Positions 18,651-28,684 are shown, counted from the first letter of the stretch. The stretch is DNA of 64,000 bases from Providencia rettgeri (GCF_023205015.1 NZ_CP096258.1:2852001-2916000); one strand, 5' to 3'. Program-made: numbers and translations. The notes: generated from the sequence alone by a model not told the origin.

Positions 18651-18697
18651 AAAAAGAGCCCTTATACTTTATATATAAGGGCTTTATATAAGGGCTC
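18651..18697 (-). terminator. Terminator between yfhM and pbpC
   Basis: An 11-bp perfect stem (GAGCCCTTATA 18656-18666 with TATAAGGGCTC 18687-18697) is followed on the minus strand by TTTTT. The internal AT-rich segment can form alternative hairpins with the same arms (a third AAGGGCT copy at 18677-18683), which may allow partial read-through to pbpC. Confidence 0.75.
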
Positions 18698-18710
18698 AAT
18701 TTAGCGGTGA

Positions 18711-21700
18711 TTAACGGACGATTTCTAATTGGCCATCAGAGTAGCCTGTCGCTCGCCAATCAGGGACATACATTGATTCCACTTGTGGGACAGGAATACT
18801 GTAAACACCTGGAGTGACCGCACGTGCCAAGTAAACTAATGTCGTTGGTCGATATTGCTGAACTTCAACAGCAGCTACAAAACGGTCATCACGGTATTCC
18901 ATATGGCGAATTTGTGATTGCTGCATATCATCAATCAGTTCTTGCAAGTTTGGTGCCGAATCACTTAAGTTTGCACTGCTATTCGCTAAGTTTTGGTTTT
19001 CCAACTCTAAACCTGCTGGCAATAAGTCAACCACTAACGCATCTGGCACACTTTGGGATGCCTGAACTTCCAGCTTAACCACCACCATTTCACCGCTTCT
19101 TAGTCTATCTAATGAAATGCGATTGCCTTTCATATCATAGTAACTGCGAGTGATACCTAGTACGTTGGAACTTGGTTTCGGTGAATGTTGTGGATAACCC
19201 ACTACGTTTAAGCGTGTATATAGGGTATTGGTTCCACTGTTTTCGATGCTATAGCCTGTTTCTAATTGACCTTTGCTCAAGAACTCACTCACAGGTTTAT
19301 CTGAAACCATCGGAGGTTCTTGGCCATTAATCGTTGCTTTCCATGGGGCTTCACTTTCATTTAAGTAGAAACGGCCGGCTAAGTACAACGCGTTGCTCTC
19401 TTGTGTCGAGAAATAACGTTGAGAAGTCAAGTTATTAGACAAGGTTTGCAGTTTTTGATCGCGCGATTTTGGCATTAAATTATATTCATTTAACAGCGCA
19501 ACAATCATCGCATCATCACGGATCACTGAGCCGTAGTCCCCGACATAACTGTAGCGATTACGTTGTTTTTTCAGTCCGTCAATCACCGCGCTCTCACCAC
19601 GTGATTTATCCCCCATCAAGTTCAACGCAACGCCTAACTGTACAAGCGGCAAGCCACTCGCGGCATGATCTCTTTGGTTATAAAGTTGACGTAATGCTCC
19701 TAAAGGCGCTTTTTGCTGTGACGCCAACACTAAGCCTGCATAAGCTTGAGTTGCGAAACGTGCACCTGCCTGATTTTCCGTATAAGGATAATTGATTTGG
19801 TTGCCATCTTGTAAATAGCTCAATAAGCGCGTGTTCGCGTTACTGATAGCTTCTTGGGGAACCGTAAACCCACGCTGATTCGCTTTATTCAAGAAATCTG
19901 CTGCATATGCGGTTAGCCAATACTCTTCGCGGCCGTTTCTATCCCACAGCGAGAACCCGCCATCATTACGTTGCATACTTAACAAATGCGGAATACCAAT
20001 TTCAATCGCTTTATGGCGGTCTGCATCCGTTTGCGTTTTAATCCCTATTTTATTCAGCTCAGCTTGAGTTGAGAATAATGATGGATATAACCCGCTGATA
20101 GTTTGCTCCAAGCAACCGTATGGATAAGCAAATAACTCTCTAATATAACGAGAAACATCTAACGGTGGACGGCTCGTTAACAGGACCTGTCCTTCAATGG
20201 TATCCGGCTGTAGGCCCGCAATTTGGTTAATTGGCAGCGCCCATGAAGTACCTGGCTCAATCGCGGTTGCAAACGAAACGGTTTCTGCCGGTTGTGCCGG
20301 ACGAACACCCACTTTCCAACTGTTGCTGTAATCTTTATTGGCTTCGCCTTGAATGTTAATGCCATTAATGGTCATCGACACTTCGCCTTCACCAAAGCCG
20401 TAGTCTGCTTTGACTGGTAAGTTAATCGTGGTGCGTTTGCCTTTCGGTAACGCTAGTTCACGGCTACTGACACCATCAAGTTTCACCATTCCTGATGCCT
20501 TGAAATTAACAGTCACATTCTGCGTGTTATCCGTCATATTGGTCAAATCAAGTGCAAAATAAGACTTATCACCGCCAGCCATAAAGCGTGGCATTGACAT
20601 TTGTGTCACTAATGGTGCCGCGACAATCACTTTGCTATCCGCATGGCCGAACTCTTTTTCATTCCATGCTTGCGCCATTACGCGGAGTTCGCCGTTAAAA
20701 TCAGGGATAGCAAGGCTAATTTCACCTTCGCCGTCTTTATTTAATGTAACAGGCTTAGCCTGCTCAGCAATAATTTGCACTTCAGTGAGTGGCTTCATAC
20801 CACCACGCTCTAATGCAGCCTCTTCACTGTCACCACCAAAGCGTAGGTTAGCAACCTTACCTTGGCCTTCGATTAAGTGACCATAAACGTCATATTGATC
20901 AACACCATAGCGTTTACGACCAAAGAAAGCGTCATAGGGGTCCGGTGTTTTGAAATCCGTGATATTCAATACACCTGTATCAACTGCGGATAACAACACA
21001 TTCACTTTTTCAGGTAACGGTTTGCCGTCTTGTGCGGTCGCTTTAATTTTTACCGTCAAGTCTTGATTAGGACGCATTTTGTCTGGCGTCGTTAGTGCCA
21101 ACGCTATTTTACGATTTTCATCTGCAATCGGTAAATGCAAGACACCCACAGCACGTTTCACCGTGGCTTCTTTAGAGTCATCTCCTGGGCGAACCACAAC
21201 TGCTGAGACGTAGAGGTCATGACGAGCCCACTCTTTATTGACAGGGATCTCAACATCTAAGCCTTTTTCTGGCACATCAATTTCTTCCCACCACAATGGG
21301 CCATTACTCGATTCGAGCAAGATGTACCCTTTCCCTGCTTTTGGTGATTCAATACGAACTTTGGCTTTTTCACCCGGTAAGTACGCAGGCTTATTCAGAC
21401 TAAGTTTCACTTGGTCAGGGCGAACTGAGCCACTTCCCCCCGTATTATCTTGCCATGAATACCCCGCCCAGAACTGGACGCTAGAAACGAGCTGATTCTC
21501 TGGGTTGACGACTTCTAAACGGAATGCGCCCCAATCCACAGGGAAGGAGACTTTCGCTGTACCGTCTTTGGCGATGGCAATATTTTCATTCGCCATAATG
21601 AGGTCTTTTTGGTCATAATTTGAAGACCAGCCACCACTTTCAGACCAACTCCAATAATAATCACGGCGTTCGTACACTAGACGCGCTGTTAAGTTTTCTG

Positions 21701-23750
21701 CCGCCAGTTTATTACCCGCTGCATCTGCCATGACTAATTCAAACTCAGCTAACGAGTTTTCATCCACATTATGACGTTTGACATAACGGTCTGTGCGGTA
21801 ATCATAAATTTCTTTTTTGGCAAACAATGGGCGAATACCCACCAGTTTTTCCGCTGGCCAAATCGCTTGCTCTGCACGACGCGTCACCGGACGGCCACCC
21901 GCTTCAAGCAAACTTGCTTGTAAAACAGCTGAAATCGGTGAACGTGTTGAACTCCAATTACTGTTTGGAATTGAAATCACCGTTTCACCGTTGCTGTCCA
22001 GCGTCAGGTCAAACTCATCCAACTTACGTGGTAAGCCCTCTTCGTTGACAGCACCGAATTCAAAGCCCGGTAATTTTGCTACCGCTTCGCGATTGGCCTT
22101 TAACACAATTTGGCCTTGTAACTGGTTATCTGCCGCTGGCGCACCATATAAATAACGCCCTTGAATATCAAAATCCACGGATTGATCCGTTAAACGCGGC
22201 ACATCGCTGCCAACGATTTCTAACGCCATACGTTCAGGCATGAAATCTTCAACATTAAATTTGTAATAACGCTGTGGCGAGCCATCACCTAAATCAAAGC
22301 GCAGTGACCAACCGCCTGTCTCTGCATTTTTAGGGATTTCAAATTGATATTGATATAGCCCATTTTGGTTTTCTTCCGGCTGCCAAACAAAGCTGCGGAC
22401 TACTTGCCCATCCGTTTTTAATACATCAACTTTAACGGGCTGAGTTTTAACCGGATTACCATCACCATCACGCAATAAACCATTGACCAGTAGCAATTCC
22501 CCCGGTCGATATAAATCACGTGGCCCAAAGGTGAAAAATTGTTTTGCGTAGCCTTCGGGGCCTGAAATATCGAATTCAGATAAATCAAGTGCTGGCTGAG
22601 TTAAATCAATCATACTGGTTTGCCCTTCGTGGGTTGCCAGTAATAGTTTTCCGCCCGCTAATTTATCTAGCTGGGCATGACCATCGCCATCTGTCGTGCC
22701 TTTTGTCACTAACTGGCCTTTTTCATCCAAAATACGCAGCTCAACACCTTTAATTGCAGTGCCTTTCGCTAAGGATTGGGTGAAAATGTCGACACGGTCT
22801 TGGTAACTGTGCAGCGACACACCAATATCACTCAATGTGAAGACGGTCGCAGGGAATTGGTAACTATAGCTGCCTGCTTTTTGCATGATGGCCAAATATA
22901 CGCCGTCTTGCTGCAACTCTTTGATATCTTTCAATGGCAGTAAAATCGTTTGGCGGGTATTTTTATCTGGATTTAAGTCAAAGCGGCCAGTATAAGCCAG
23001 CTCCACTTTGTCGAGGAATTCTTCTGAATACCAATATTCATAATTGCTGCGGTATTGCCATTGCGCTAAAAACTGCGGCAATTGTTTTTCATTCACACGG
23101 AAAAAATTGACGTCAACTTTATCAACGTTCAAGGCGATCACAGGTAAGCCTTGGGCAACCTTACTCGGTAATAAGGAGCCTTTGCTAGCAAAACCAACCG
23201 TTGGGATGATTTGCGCTGTGGTCAGTTTTTTCTCAAAACTGTCGGCCAGTGTACGCTCATTAACCGCTTTAATACCCGGGTTAATGGTTAGATTTAATTC
23301 TTTAGAGGGGGGAAGGTGGCGAAAACGTAGCTCCATTTGGTTATCAGACAGCTCCCAAGCGCCATCTAACTTACCCGCTTTAACATCAATAAGGTTAATA
23401 AACTGGCCGAAGTCTTGGTTGGCTTGTAATGGCACGGAAAATGTCACCACCATGGCACTCGCACCATCAAGCTGTAATTCAGATGCATCCAAAATAGTTA
23501 AATCTTTCCCTGCATATTTTTTTATCATTTCTTCAGTGGAAAGTTTCGGTGCTACTTTTTTCTGCTCTGCAACTGGCGCTGTTTTGGTTTGATTTTCTGG
23601 CGCTGTGGTTGAAACATTTGACTCATTTTTGGTTGTTTCTTCTGCATTATCACAACCAGTTAATGCCACTACCGATGCCAATGCCAGTGCTAAATAACGT
23701 TTTTTGGTTTTGAGACCCGCCAATGAAGCCCAACTTGATTGTTGTTTCAT
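18711..23750 (-). CDS. yfhM: Periplasmic bacterial alpha-2-macroglobulin lipoprotein
   Basis: The 1679-residue protein has a lipoprotein signal peptide with lipobox LTGC (Cys33), repeated macroglobulin (MG) domains, a bait region, and the intact thioester motif CLEQ beginning at Cys1213 (YPYGCLEQTISG), followed by the alpha/alpha TED toroid and a C-terminal receptor-binding-like domain. It is homologous to E. coli YfhM (ECAM) and thought to trap proteases that enter the periplasm, protecting the cell while PbpC repairs the wall. The ATG at 23750 is supported by a G-rich ribosome site. The gene is full length with no frameshift. Confidence 0.96.
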   Translation of the reverse strand: MKQQSSWASLAGLKTKKRYLALALASVVALTGCDNAEETTKNESNVSTTAPENQTKTAPVAEQKKVAPKLSTEEMIKKYAGKDLTILDASELQLDGASAMVVTFSVPLQANQDFGQFINLIDVKAGKLDGAWELSDNQMELRFRHLPPSKELNLTINPGIKAVNERTLADSFEKKLTTAQIIPTVGFASKGSLLPSKVAQGLPVIALNVDKVDVNFFRVNEKQLPQFLAQWQYRSNYEYWYSEEFLDKVELAYTGRFDLNPDKNTRQTILLPLKDIKELQQDGVYLAIMQKAGSYSYQFPATVFTLSDIGVSLHSYQDRVDIFTQSLAKGTAIKGVELRILDEKGQLVTKGTTDGDGHAQLDKLAGGKLLLATHEGQTSMIDLTQPALDLSEFDISGPEGYAKQFFTFGPRDLYRPGELLLVNGLLRDGDGNPVKTQPVKVDVLKTDGQVVRSFVWQPEENQNGLYQYQFEIPKNAETGGWSLRFDLGDGSPQRYYKFNVEDFMPERMALEIVGSDVPRLTDQSVDFDIQGRYLYGAPAADNQLQGQIVLKANREAVAKLPGFEFGAVNEEGLPRKLDEFDLTLDSNGETVISIPNSNWSSTRSPISAVLQASLLEAGGRPVTRRAEQAIWPAEKLVGIRPLFAKKEIYDYRTDRYVKRHNVDENSLAEFELVMADAAGNKLAAENLTARLVYERRDYYWSWSESGGWSSNYDQKDLIMANENIAIAKDGTAKVSFPVDWGAFRLEVVNPENQLVSSVQFWAGYSWQDNTGGSGSVRPDQVKLSLNKPAYLPGEKAKVRIESPKAGKGYILLESSNGPLWWEEIDVPEKGLDVEIPVNKEWARHDLYVSAVVVRPGDDSKEATVKRAVGVLHLPIADENRKIALALTTPDKMRPNQDLTVKIKATAQDGKPLPEKVNVLLSAVDTGVLNITDFKTPDPYDAFFGRKRYGVDQYDVYGHLIEGQGKVANLRFGGDSEEAALERGGMKPLTEVQIIAEQAKPVTLNKDGEGEISLAIPDFNGELRVMAQAWNEKEFGHADSKVIVAAPLVTQMSMPRFMAGGDKSYFALDLTNMTDNTQNVTVNFKASGMVKLDGVSSRELALPKGKRTTINLPVKADYGFGEGEVSMTINGINIQGEANKDYSNSWKVGVRPAQPAETVSFATAIEPGTSWALPINQIAGLQPDTIEGQVLLTSRPPLDVSRYIRELFAYPYGCLEQTISGLYPSLFSTQAELNKIGIKTQTDADRHKAIEIGIPHLLSMQRNDGGFSLWDRNGREEYWLTAYAADFLNKANQRGFTVPQEAISNANTRLLSYLQDGNQINYPYTENQAGARFATQAYAGLVLASQQKAPLGALRQLYNQRDHAASGLPLVQLGVALNLMGDKSRGESAVIDGLKKQRNRYSYVGDYGSVIRDDAMIVALLNEYNLMPKSRDQKLQTLSNNLTSQRYFSTQESNALYLAGRFYLNESEAPWKATINGQEPPMVSDKPVSEFLSKGQLETGYSIENSGTNTLYTRLNVVGYPQHSPKPSSNVLGITRSYYDMKGNRISLDRLRSGEMVVVKLEVQASQSVPDALVVDLLPAGLELENQNLANSSANLSDSAPNLQELIDDMQQSQIRHMEYRDDRFVAAVEVQQYRPTTLVYLARAVTPGVYSIPVPQVESMYVPDWRATGYSDGQLEIVR

Positions 23751-23945
23751 TACCGCCCGCCCTTTAATTAGTTAAATGTGTTCTCTTTTTAAGGTTTTAA
23801 CAGAAGGTTAAAACCGTACTATATACCTTGAAATCGCTTAAAATACACACAGATAAATGCTGCTGATAGTGTTTCAATTATCGATATAATTTAACAGAAT
23901 GTGATAAAAACACCTATCAGACAAAACGGAAAAATGATGGGAGAG

Positions 23946-23974
23946 AAAAACAGCAAAATGAAATGCTGTTTTTT
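23946..23974 (-). terminator. Bidirectional terminator between sseB and yfhM
   Basis: A 10-bp perfect stem (AAAAACAGCA 23946-23955 with TGCTGTTTTT 23964-23973, loop of 8) lies in the 311-base gap between yfhM and sseB. A second hairpin (GAGTGAGA near 24026 with TCTCACTC near 24042) lies just after the sseB stop. Nothing else coding is visible in this gap; E. coli has sseA near this position, and it is absent here. Confidence 0.7.
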
Positions 23975-24061
23975 AAATAGTAAGCAAAATATATATTTAA
24001 TAAATGAGCAATATGGGTTTTAGGAGTGAGAAAAAACTCTCTCACTCTAATCACAGGGTCA

Positions 24062-24514
24062 TTATGTATTCTTTACTGGGATCGTATCGCGTAAGAAGCT
24101 CCCAAGACGACGCTGATAAAAGGGTTGAACGTGTTGAGTAATAAAGTGGCTAACCCCTTGCTCATTTTCATTCACCACACAAAAATCAATAGATTCGTCA
24201 TCAGCTAAGAACTCACACGCAAGTGTCCCTGCTTCATGAATTATGGTATCAATATTTTCCGCACCTACGGTAAACTCCAACGCTATCATTAAGATAGGCG
24301 TTTCTTCAGCAGCATCACTCTCTGTTGCGGAGACCATAAAACCGCGTCTGACCACTTTGTGTTGTTTAAAAAACTCAGTCAGCGCCTCAACAATCGCCTG
24401 CGGTTGTTCCTCTAACACACTTAATTTCAGTGATGAGCCTTTTGGCACGGTTAATTCCGTAAATTGGATCTCAGTTTCTTGGTTGGAACTGTTATTATTC
24501 GATTGCTGCGACAT
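24062..24514 (-). CDS. sseB: SseB-like protein, C-terminal domain only
   Basis: The 150-residue protein aligns with only the C-terminal domain of E. coli SseB (about 258 aa): VPKGSSLKLSVLEEQPQAIVEAL, FFKQHKVVRRGF, CEFLADDESIDFCVV, GVSHFITQHVQPFYQRRLGSFLRD. The first ~20 residues are a Ser/Asn/Gln-rich leader. The N-terminal SseB domain is missing, and only 112 bases separate it from pepB, so the domain is not encoded elsewhere nearby. SseB overproduction raises serine sensitivity in E. coli; the function is unknown. The ATG at 24514 has GGGG seven bases upstream and is preferred to a TTG at 24520. Confidence 0.82.
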   Translation of the reverse strand: MSQQSNNNSSNQETEIQFTELTVPKGSSLKLSVLEEQPQAIVEALTEFFKQHKVVRRGFMVSATESDAAEETPILMIALEFTVGAENIDTIIHEAGTLACEFLADDESIDFCVVNENEQGVSHFITQHVQPFYQRRLGSFLRDTIPVKNT

Positions 24515-24626
24515 TGCCAATCCCCTGCTATGAAAAAGAATCGCTTATTATACTCGCAAATACGCCAAGGTAAAAAAATAGGCACGAAAAGTCACCTTCT
24601 CGTGCCTGTTATCAATCAAATATTTA

Positions 24627-25922
24627 CTATTTTGATTTACTGATTAATAAGTTAGCCAGTGTTCTTACACCAGTACCTGTTGCGCCTTCAGCCCATAAGC
24701 TAACCGCGGATTTGCGGTAAGTCGCTGAGCAGTCAATATGCACCCAGTTTTGACGATAATTTTCAACAAAGTGCGATAAAAAGGCTGCCGCTGTACTTGC
24801 ACCCGCGGTATGAGATGGTGCTGCAATGTTGTTTAAATCGGCAAAGCCTGACGGCAATTGTTGGCGATGGAACTCTGCTAATGGTAAGCGCCAAAATAAC
24901 TCGAACTCTGCATCTGACGCGCTCATTAAGTCAGCAACTAATTTGTCATCGAAGCTTAATACTGAATGGTAGTCATTACCCACTGCCATTTTTGCTGCGC
25001 CTGTCAAGGTTGCTGCATCAATGATCAGTGTTGGTTTTTCTTTACTCGCATCAATCAAACCATCAGCCAATACTAAACGACCTTCAGCATCCGTATTCAT
25101 AATTTCAACGGACTTGCCATTACGGTAACGAATAATATCACCTAGTTTGAATGCATTGCCGCTAACCATATTGTCAGCAATACACAGGAACATTTTCACG
25201 CGTTTTTGTAAGCCACGCGAAATCGCTAATGCCAATGAACCCGCTAATGTTGCCGCACCGCCCATATCCGCTTTCATTGAATTCATTGAAGCAGAAGGTT
25301 TGATGCTATAACCGCCTGAATCGAAGGTAATACCTTTACCCACTAACGCAGCAAATACGGGGGCGTTCGGGTTGGCACCCGGGTTGTAATCTAACGCTAA
25401 AAAGACAGGTGGACGACTTGAACCACGACCTACCGTATGAATACCGGTATAACCTTGTTCTAATAAATCATCACCTTTAATAATACGATAGCTAATATCT
25501 TGTGCGCCTACCGTGCAGAGTAAATCAATGGCGCGTTGTGCGAGTTGTTCTGGCCCCAATTCTTCTGCCGGTGCGTTAATCACATCACGTACCCAATCAA
25601 TGGTACGAATGCGGTTTTCTAATTCTTTGCGGTCCGCTTCTGGTAATACAGGCCATTCAATCGTTCTAGCCCCTTTTGGCGCACGAAAACCTTGCCAAAA
25701 TGCCCAGCTTTTTTCTAAATCCCAACCTTCGCCAGCCAAAGCAACATTACGGATCCCTTGGCCATCTAATTTACGGCCAGCGCTTTGTACTGCGCATAAT
25801 TTACCTGCATGTTTCAGGTGGATTGTCATCCCTTTATCACTAGAGCTTAACAATGCGCCCTCACCCCAACAAGGTGCAGCTGGCTCACAAGAAATCATTA
25901 CTGGCATAATTTGTTTTGTCAT
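24627..25922 (-). CDS. pepB: Aminopeptidase B (leucyl aminopeptidase family M17)
   Basis: The 432-residue cytosolic aminopeptidase has the M17 metal and catalytic signatures VGKGITFDSGGYSIK, MKADMGGAA and the hallmark NTDAEGRL. It is close to E. coli PepB (427) throughout, including GEGWDLEKSWAFWQGF and HIDCSATYRKS. It removes N-terminal residues from peptides as a hexamer with two metal ions per subunit. I chose the ATG at 25922; the longer frame to 25988 adds 22 unrelated residues, and an ATG at 25904 is also possible. It lies downstream of iscX beyond a strong terminator. Confidence 0.95.
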   Translation of the reverse strand: MTKQIMPVMISCEPAAPCWGEGALLSSSDKGMTIHLKHAGKLCAVQSAGRKLDGQGIRNVALAGEGWDLEKSWAFWQGFRAPKGARTIEWPVLPEADRKELENRIRTIDWVRDVINAPAEELGPEQLAQRAIDLLCTVGAQDISYRIIKGDDLLEQGYTGIHTVGRGSSRPPVFLALDYNPGANPNAPVFAALVGKGITFDSGGYSIKPSASMNSMKADMGGAATLAGSLALAISRGLQKRVKMFLCIADNMVSGNAFKLGDIIRYRNGKSVEIMNTDAEGRLVLADGLIDASKEKPTLIIDAATLTGAAKMAVGNDYHSVLSFDDKLVADLMSASDAEFELFWRLPLAEFHRQQLPSGFADLNNIAAPSHTAGASTAAAFLSHFVENYRQNWVHIDCSATYRKSAVSLWAEGATGTGVRTLANLLISKSK

Positions 25923-26036
25923 CGTTTTTCTCACTTTGTCTATTTTTGCAGACAGCAAAAGCCCATTTATTCTGTCTGCAGATGGCATTACCTTAACTGA
26001 TAAATGCCAACAGGGATATCATTATAGTGCTGATAT

Positions 26037-26076
26037 AAAATAAAAAACCGAGCACTATTTCTAATAGTCGCTCGGT
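26037..26076 (-). terminator. Terminator after iscX
   Basis: A 13-bp stem with a one-base bulge (26047-26076, outer arms ACCGAGC/GCTCGGT) is followed on the minus strand by TTTTTTATTTT. It lies 20 bases past the iscX stop and separates iscX from pepB. Confidence 0.9.
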
Positions 26077-26095
26077 CTTTAGAATAAATCCCTCG

Positions 26096-26296
26096 TTACT
26101 CGAATTCATCCAGCCAAACTAATAAAATAGCCTCTAGGATTTTCTCATTCGATTTTTGCGGATCATCATCAAATTCTTCTAAATCGCAAATCCACTGGTG
26201 CATATCGGTAAAGCGCACCGTTTTCGGATCAACATCTGGAAATGCATCATACAGGGCTTCACCGATTTCACGGCTATTTGACCATTTTAAACTCAT
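26096..26296 (-). CDS. iscX: Fe-S cluster assembly protein IscX
   Basis: The 66-residue acidic protein has exactly the E. coli length, with the conserved LKWSNSREIGEALYDAFPDVDP and C-terminal LEAILLVWLDEFE. IscX binds IscS and iron and tunes cluster assembly rate. In E. coli it directly follows fdx as the last isc gene. Here about 2.9 kb (regulator, transporter, ERIC array and a terminator) lies between, so it is likely transcribed separately. The 70 bases before it hold TATAAT-like boxes but no well-spaced promoter that I can be sure of. Confidence 0.96.
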   Translation of the reverse strand: MSLKWSNSREIGEALYDAFPDVDPKTVRFTDMHQWICDLEEFDDDPQKSNEKILEAILLVWLDEFE

Positions 26297-26366
26297 GTTT
26301 TTCTCTCATTATATGAACAACTATTTTTCAAATTATAGTCCTTTGAATCATATCAACGGATCTTTT

Positions 26367-27170
26367 TCATCTATTCTTCATTATACTGTTTGTGAGAGGT
26401 AAATCGATAAGTGTTTCCAGACAAGCCAATGTAATGCCTTGCTCTTTTAATGCAGCAAACAAGCCACTTGATGATACATAAGGGCAACCCAATTTTTCTT
26501 TGATATTTTGAATTCGTCTATTTTCACTGGCTTCTGAACAACCTTGAATATAACTGATTTCTTTTACCTTACAGTGCGAAAGCAGTAGGCGTATGGTTAT
26601 CATCTCTTTTCGTGTAAAACGAATATGGCCAAAACGCATATATTTTTGAGGATTTAATAGTTCCGGTGCAACATTCTTTGTTTGCCCCAATAATTGTGTT
26701 GTTATCGGAATATTCGCCCTCATAGGCAGTGTGACCTCGGGATTTTTTTTCCAAATTTGGTTGGCATACTCCGAAATGATAGGACGATGCTTATAAATAG
26801 ATAACATCTCAGATAATGTGAGCTGCTTATTTGAATTTACCGTTGTAATTTCAAATGAATTTTCATATCTTGCGCATAGATCTATTTTAAATTTATTCTT
26901 CGTTGATTTTTCTAATGTTATATTATAAGCCTCAGAATAGTTACCCCAGTATTGGATGCTTGATTTCAATCTTTCCTCCATAAAAAGATCTAAATCATCA
27001 TCCCAACATATTAACTGCCATTCATAATTATTTGAAACTATACTTATCTCTTTATTTTCCATATCAACACGGAAGTAAGTCAGGTCGATTTCATCCCAAT
27101 CAAAATATATTGAGAATAAATCCGAAAATTCAGTGCATACATTTTCAAATAAACCATTTTCTATATTCAT
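26367..27170 (-). CDS. LuxR-type HTH transcriptional regulator, orphan
   Basis: This 267-residue protein is not recognised as a named family member. The C-terminal part (about 183-228, FTRKEMITIRLLLSHCKVKEIS...NRRIQNIKEKLG) fits a LuxR-type four-helix DNA-binding domain. The region before it (about 1-175) is acidic and aromatic-rich (FDWDEIDLTYFRVD, NNYEWQLICWDDDLDLF) and might be a ligand-sensing domain; it lacks the Trp/Tyr/Asp pattern needed to call an acyl-homoserine-lactone receptor. The ATG at 27170 has AAAGG eight bases upstream. It lies 44 bases downstream of the MFS transporter gene, so the two are probably co-transcribed. Codon use is markedly AT-rich, suggesting transfer. Confidence 0.6.
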   Translation of the reverse strand: MNIENGLFENVCTEFSDLFSIYFDWDEIDLTYFRVDMENKEISIVSNNYEWQLICWDDDLDLFMEERLKSSIQYWGNYSEAYNITLEKSTKNKFKIDLCARYENSFEITTVNSNKQLTLSEMLSIYKHRPIISEYANQIWKKNPEVTLPMRANIPITTQLLGQTKNVAPELLNPQKYMRFGHIRFTRKEMITIRLLLSHCKVKEISYIQGCSEASENRRIQNIKEKLGCPYVSSSGLFAALKEQGITLACLETLIDLPLTNSIMKNR

Positions 27171-27214
27171 GATAATTACCTTTGATTATATTTATTGCAG
27201 CAAGGAATAAAAAA

Positions 27215-28402
27215 CTATGCTTTTAGTTTAAAACAATTCATCTGATAGACTACAACTCCTGATAAACCACATAATGTCAAATAAATCCCAATATACATCA
27301 AGTTAAATTTAGTAAAATAAGAAAATAGCAAAGGAGTAATTCCACCCAGTATCGTTGCTGCTAAATTAAAGCCTAACGCTAACGAAGCTGTTTTTCCTTC
27401 AGAATATAGACATAACATGAATGAGAAATTACTTAAAATCATTGCAGCATAGATTGTTATTATAAATTGAATGCATATTACCCACTGAATAGATTGAGTG
27501 CCCATCAGCCAATAAGTAGGGAATGAAAATATAAACATCCCTAAGATGCCTAGTTTAAATACTTTCTCTGGCTTACTGTATTTATCTGTTAGCCATCCAA
27601 CAGCAATCATAGAAACAAATAGTAGTGTAGATGATATAATTCCATATAATGTTTTAAATTCAACTAGTTTTAACTCTTCAAGAAACAACGGTGTTGAAAT
27701 GTTTTGTGCAAAGAAAATCACTGTTCCCGGTATTGTTACAAGAAAAATAGGTACTAAATTTTTCCACTTAATCGAAAAATTATTTTTCTCTTTTGAGGGA
27801 TGACTCGGTAACCTCACTCTAAACCAGAAACTGACAACTATATTTAATACTCCCAGTAATAAAGGTATCCTCCAACCAATATCTTGCATTACTTTAGGTT
27901 CAAGAATACGTTCAAGAACAAAAACAACAGAAAGTGAAATAATCACACCTAATACTGAACTTCCACAAATAATAGAAGAAACTCGTCCATATTCTGCTCG
28001 TTTAGCACTACTAATTAAATAAGTTACTAGCGATGGATATTCCCCTGCAAAACTAAACGATAGAGCCATTTGCAAAATTAAAATGATTATCGGTGTATAT
28101 GAACCTAAAAGCTGGATGGGGAGCATTGCCATACAAAGTGTTGCTATACCAGTTATCAAGCTAGTTAAAACTAAAGCAGACTTCTTTCCCGCCTCTTCTG
28201 CATAACGCCCAATTATGTATCCACCAACAGGCCGAATAATAAAACGCAAAGCAAATATACCCCATACCATCTCTGTCGCTTGGTTATAGCCTAGCCGCTC
28301 TAATTCTGCGCTGAGATAACTCGATATTGCCGCAAAAACAGCAATATCATAATATTCAAGTGTATTACCAGCCACTGCGCCAAATCGATATTTCCATTTC
28401 AT
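27215..28402 (-). CDS. MFS transporter, metabolite:H+ symporter (ProP/ShiA-like) group
   Basis: The 395-residue protein is predicted to have 12 transmembrane helices. The N-terminal AGNTLEYYDIAVFAAIS, the following RFIIRPVGGYIIGRYAEEAGKK and the ITGIATLCMAMLP segment are the pattern of the metabolite:H+ symporter subfamily (ProP, ShiA, citrate and dicarboxylate carriers). The substrate is unknown. The ATG at 28402 has AAGGA eight bases upstream and is preferred to a TTG at 28426. The gene is AT-rich and, with the LuxR-type regulator 44 bases downstream, forms a two-gene insertion between fdx and iscX. Confidence 0.75.
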   Translation of the reverse strand: MKWKYRFGAVAGNTLEYYDIAVFAAISSYLSAELERLGYNQATEMVWGIFALRFIIRPVGGYIIGRYAEEAGKKSALVLTSLITGIATLCMAMLPIQLLGSYTPIIILILQMALSFSFAGEYPSLVTYLISSAKRAEYGRVSSIICGSSVLGVIISLSVVFVLERILEPKVMQDIGWRIPLLLGVLNIVVSFWFRVRLPSHPSKEKNNFSIKWKNLVPIFLVTIPGTVIFFAQNISTPLFLEELKLVEFKTLYGIISSTLLFVSMIAVGWLTDKYSKPEKVFKLGILGMFIFSFPTYWLMGTQSIQWVICIQFIITIYAAMILSNFSFMLCLYSEGKTASLALGFNLAATILGGITPLLFSYFTKFNLMYIGIYLTLCGLSGVVVYQMNCFKLKA

Positions 28403-28684
28403 GATAAAATTCCTTTTTATCTCCAACTTTATTTAATTAGCATTTATATAATCATTAAATCATTATCTTTTAATCCAAAGACAACCGCTCAATATCGATA
28501 TTATCTATAGCATAAAAAATAAAGTGTACAAAGTGAAAATTTAATTATTAACTTTAAATTAGCTGGTAAATAAAACTGAATAATTTCATAATATATAAAC
28601 AATTCATTTATTAAAATGAAATATTATGAGTTGAATTTTAATTTCAAAAAAACAATAATAATGAAAATATTGAAATACAACAAA
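28403..28684 (-). promoter_or_regulatory. AT-rich upstream region of the MFS/LuxR pair
   Basis: These ~280 bases contain no open frame of note and are extremely AT-rich. The promoter of the MFS-luxR pair should lie here, but many TATAAT-like strings prevent a unique choice. The adjacent hairpin at 28685-28730 isolates it from the isc operon. Confidence 0.3.
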
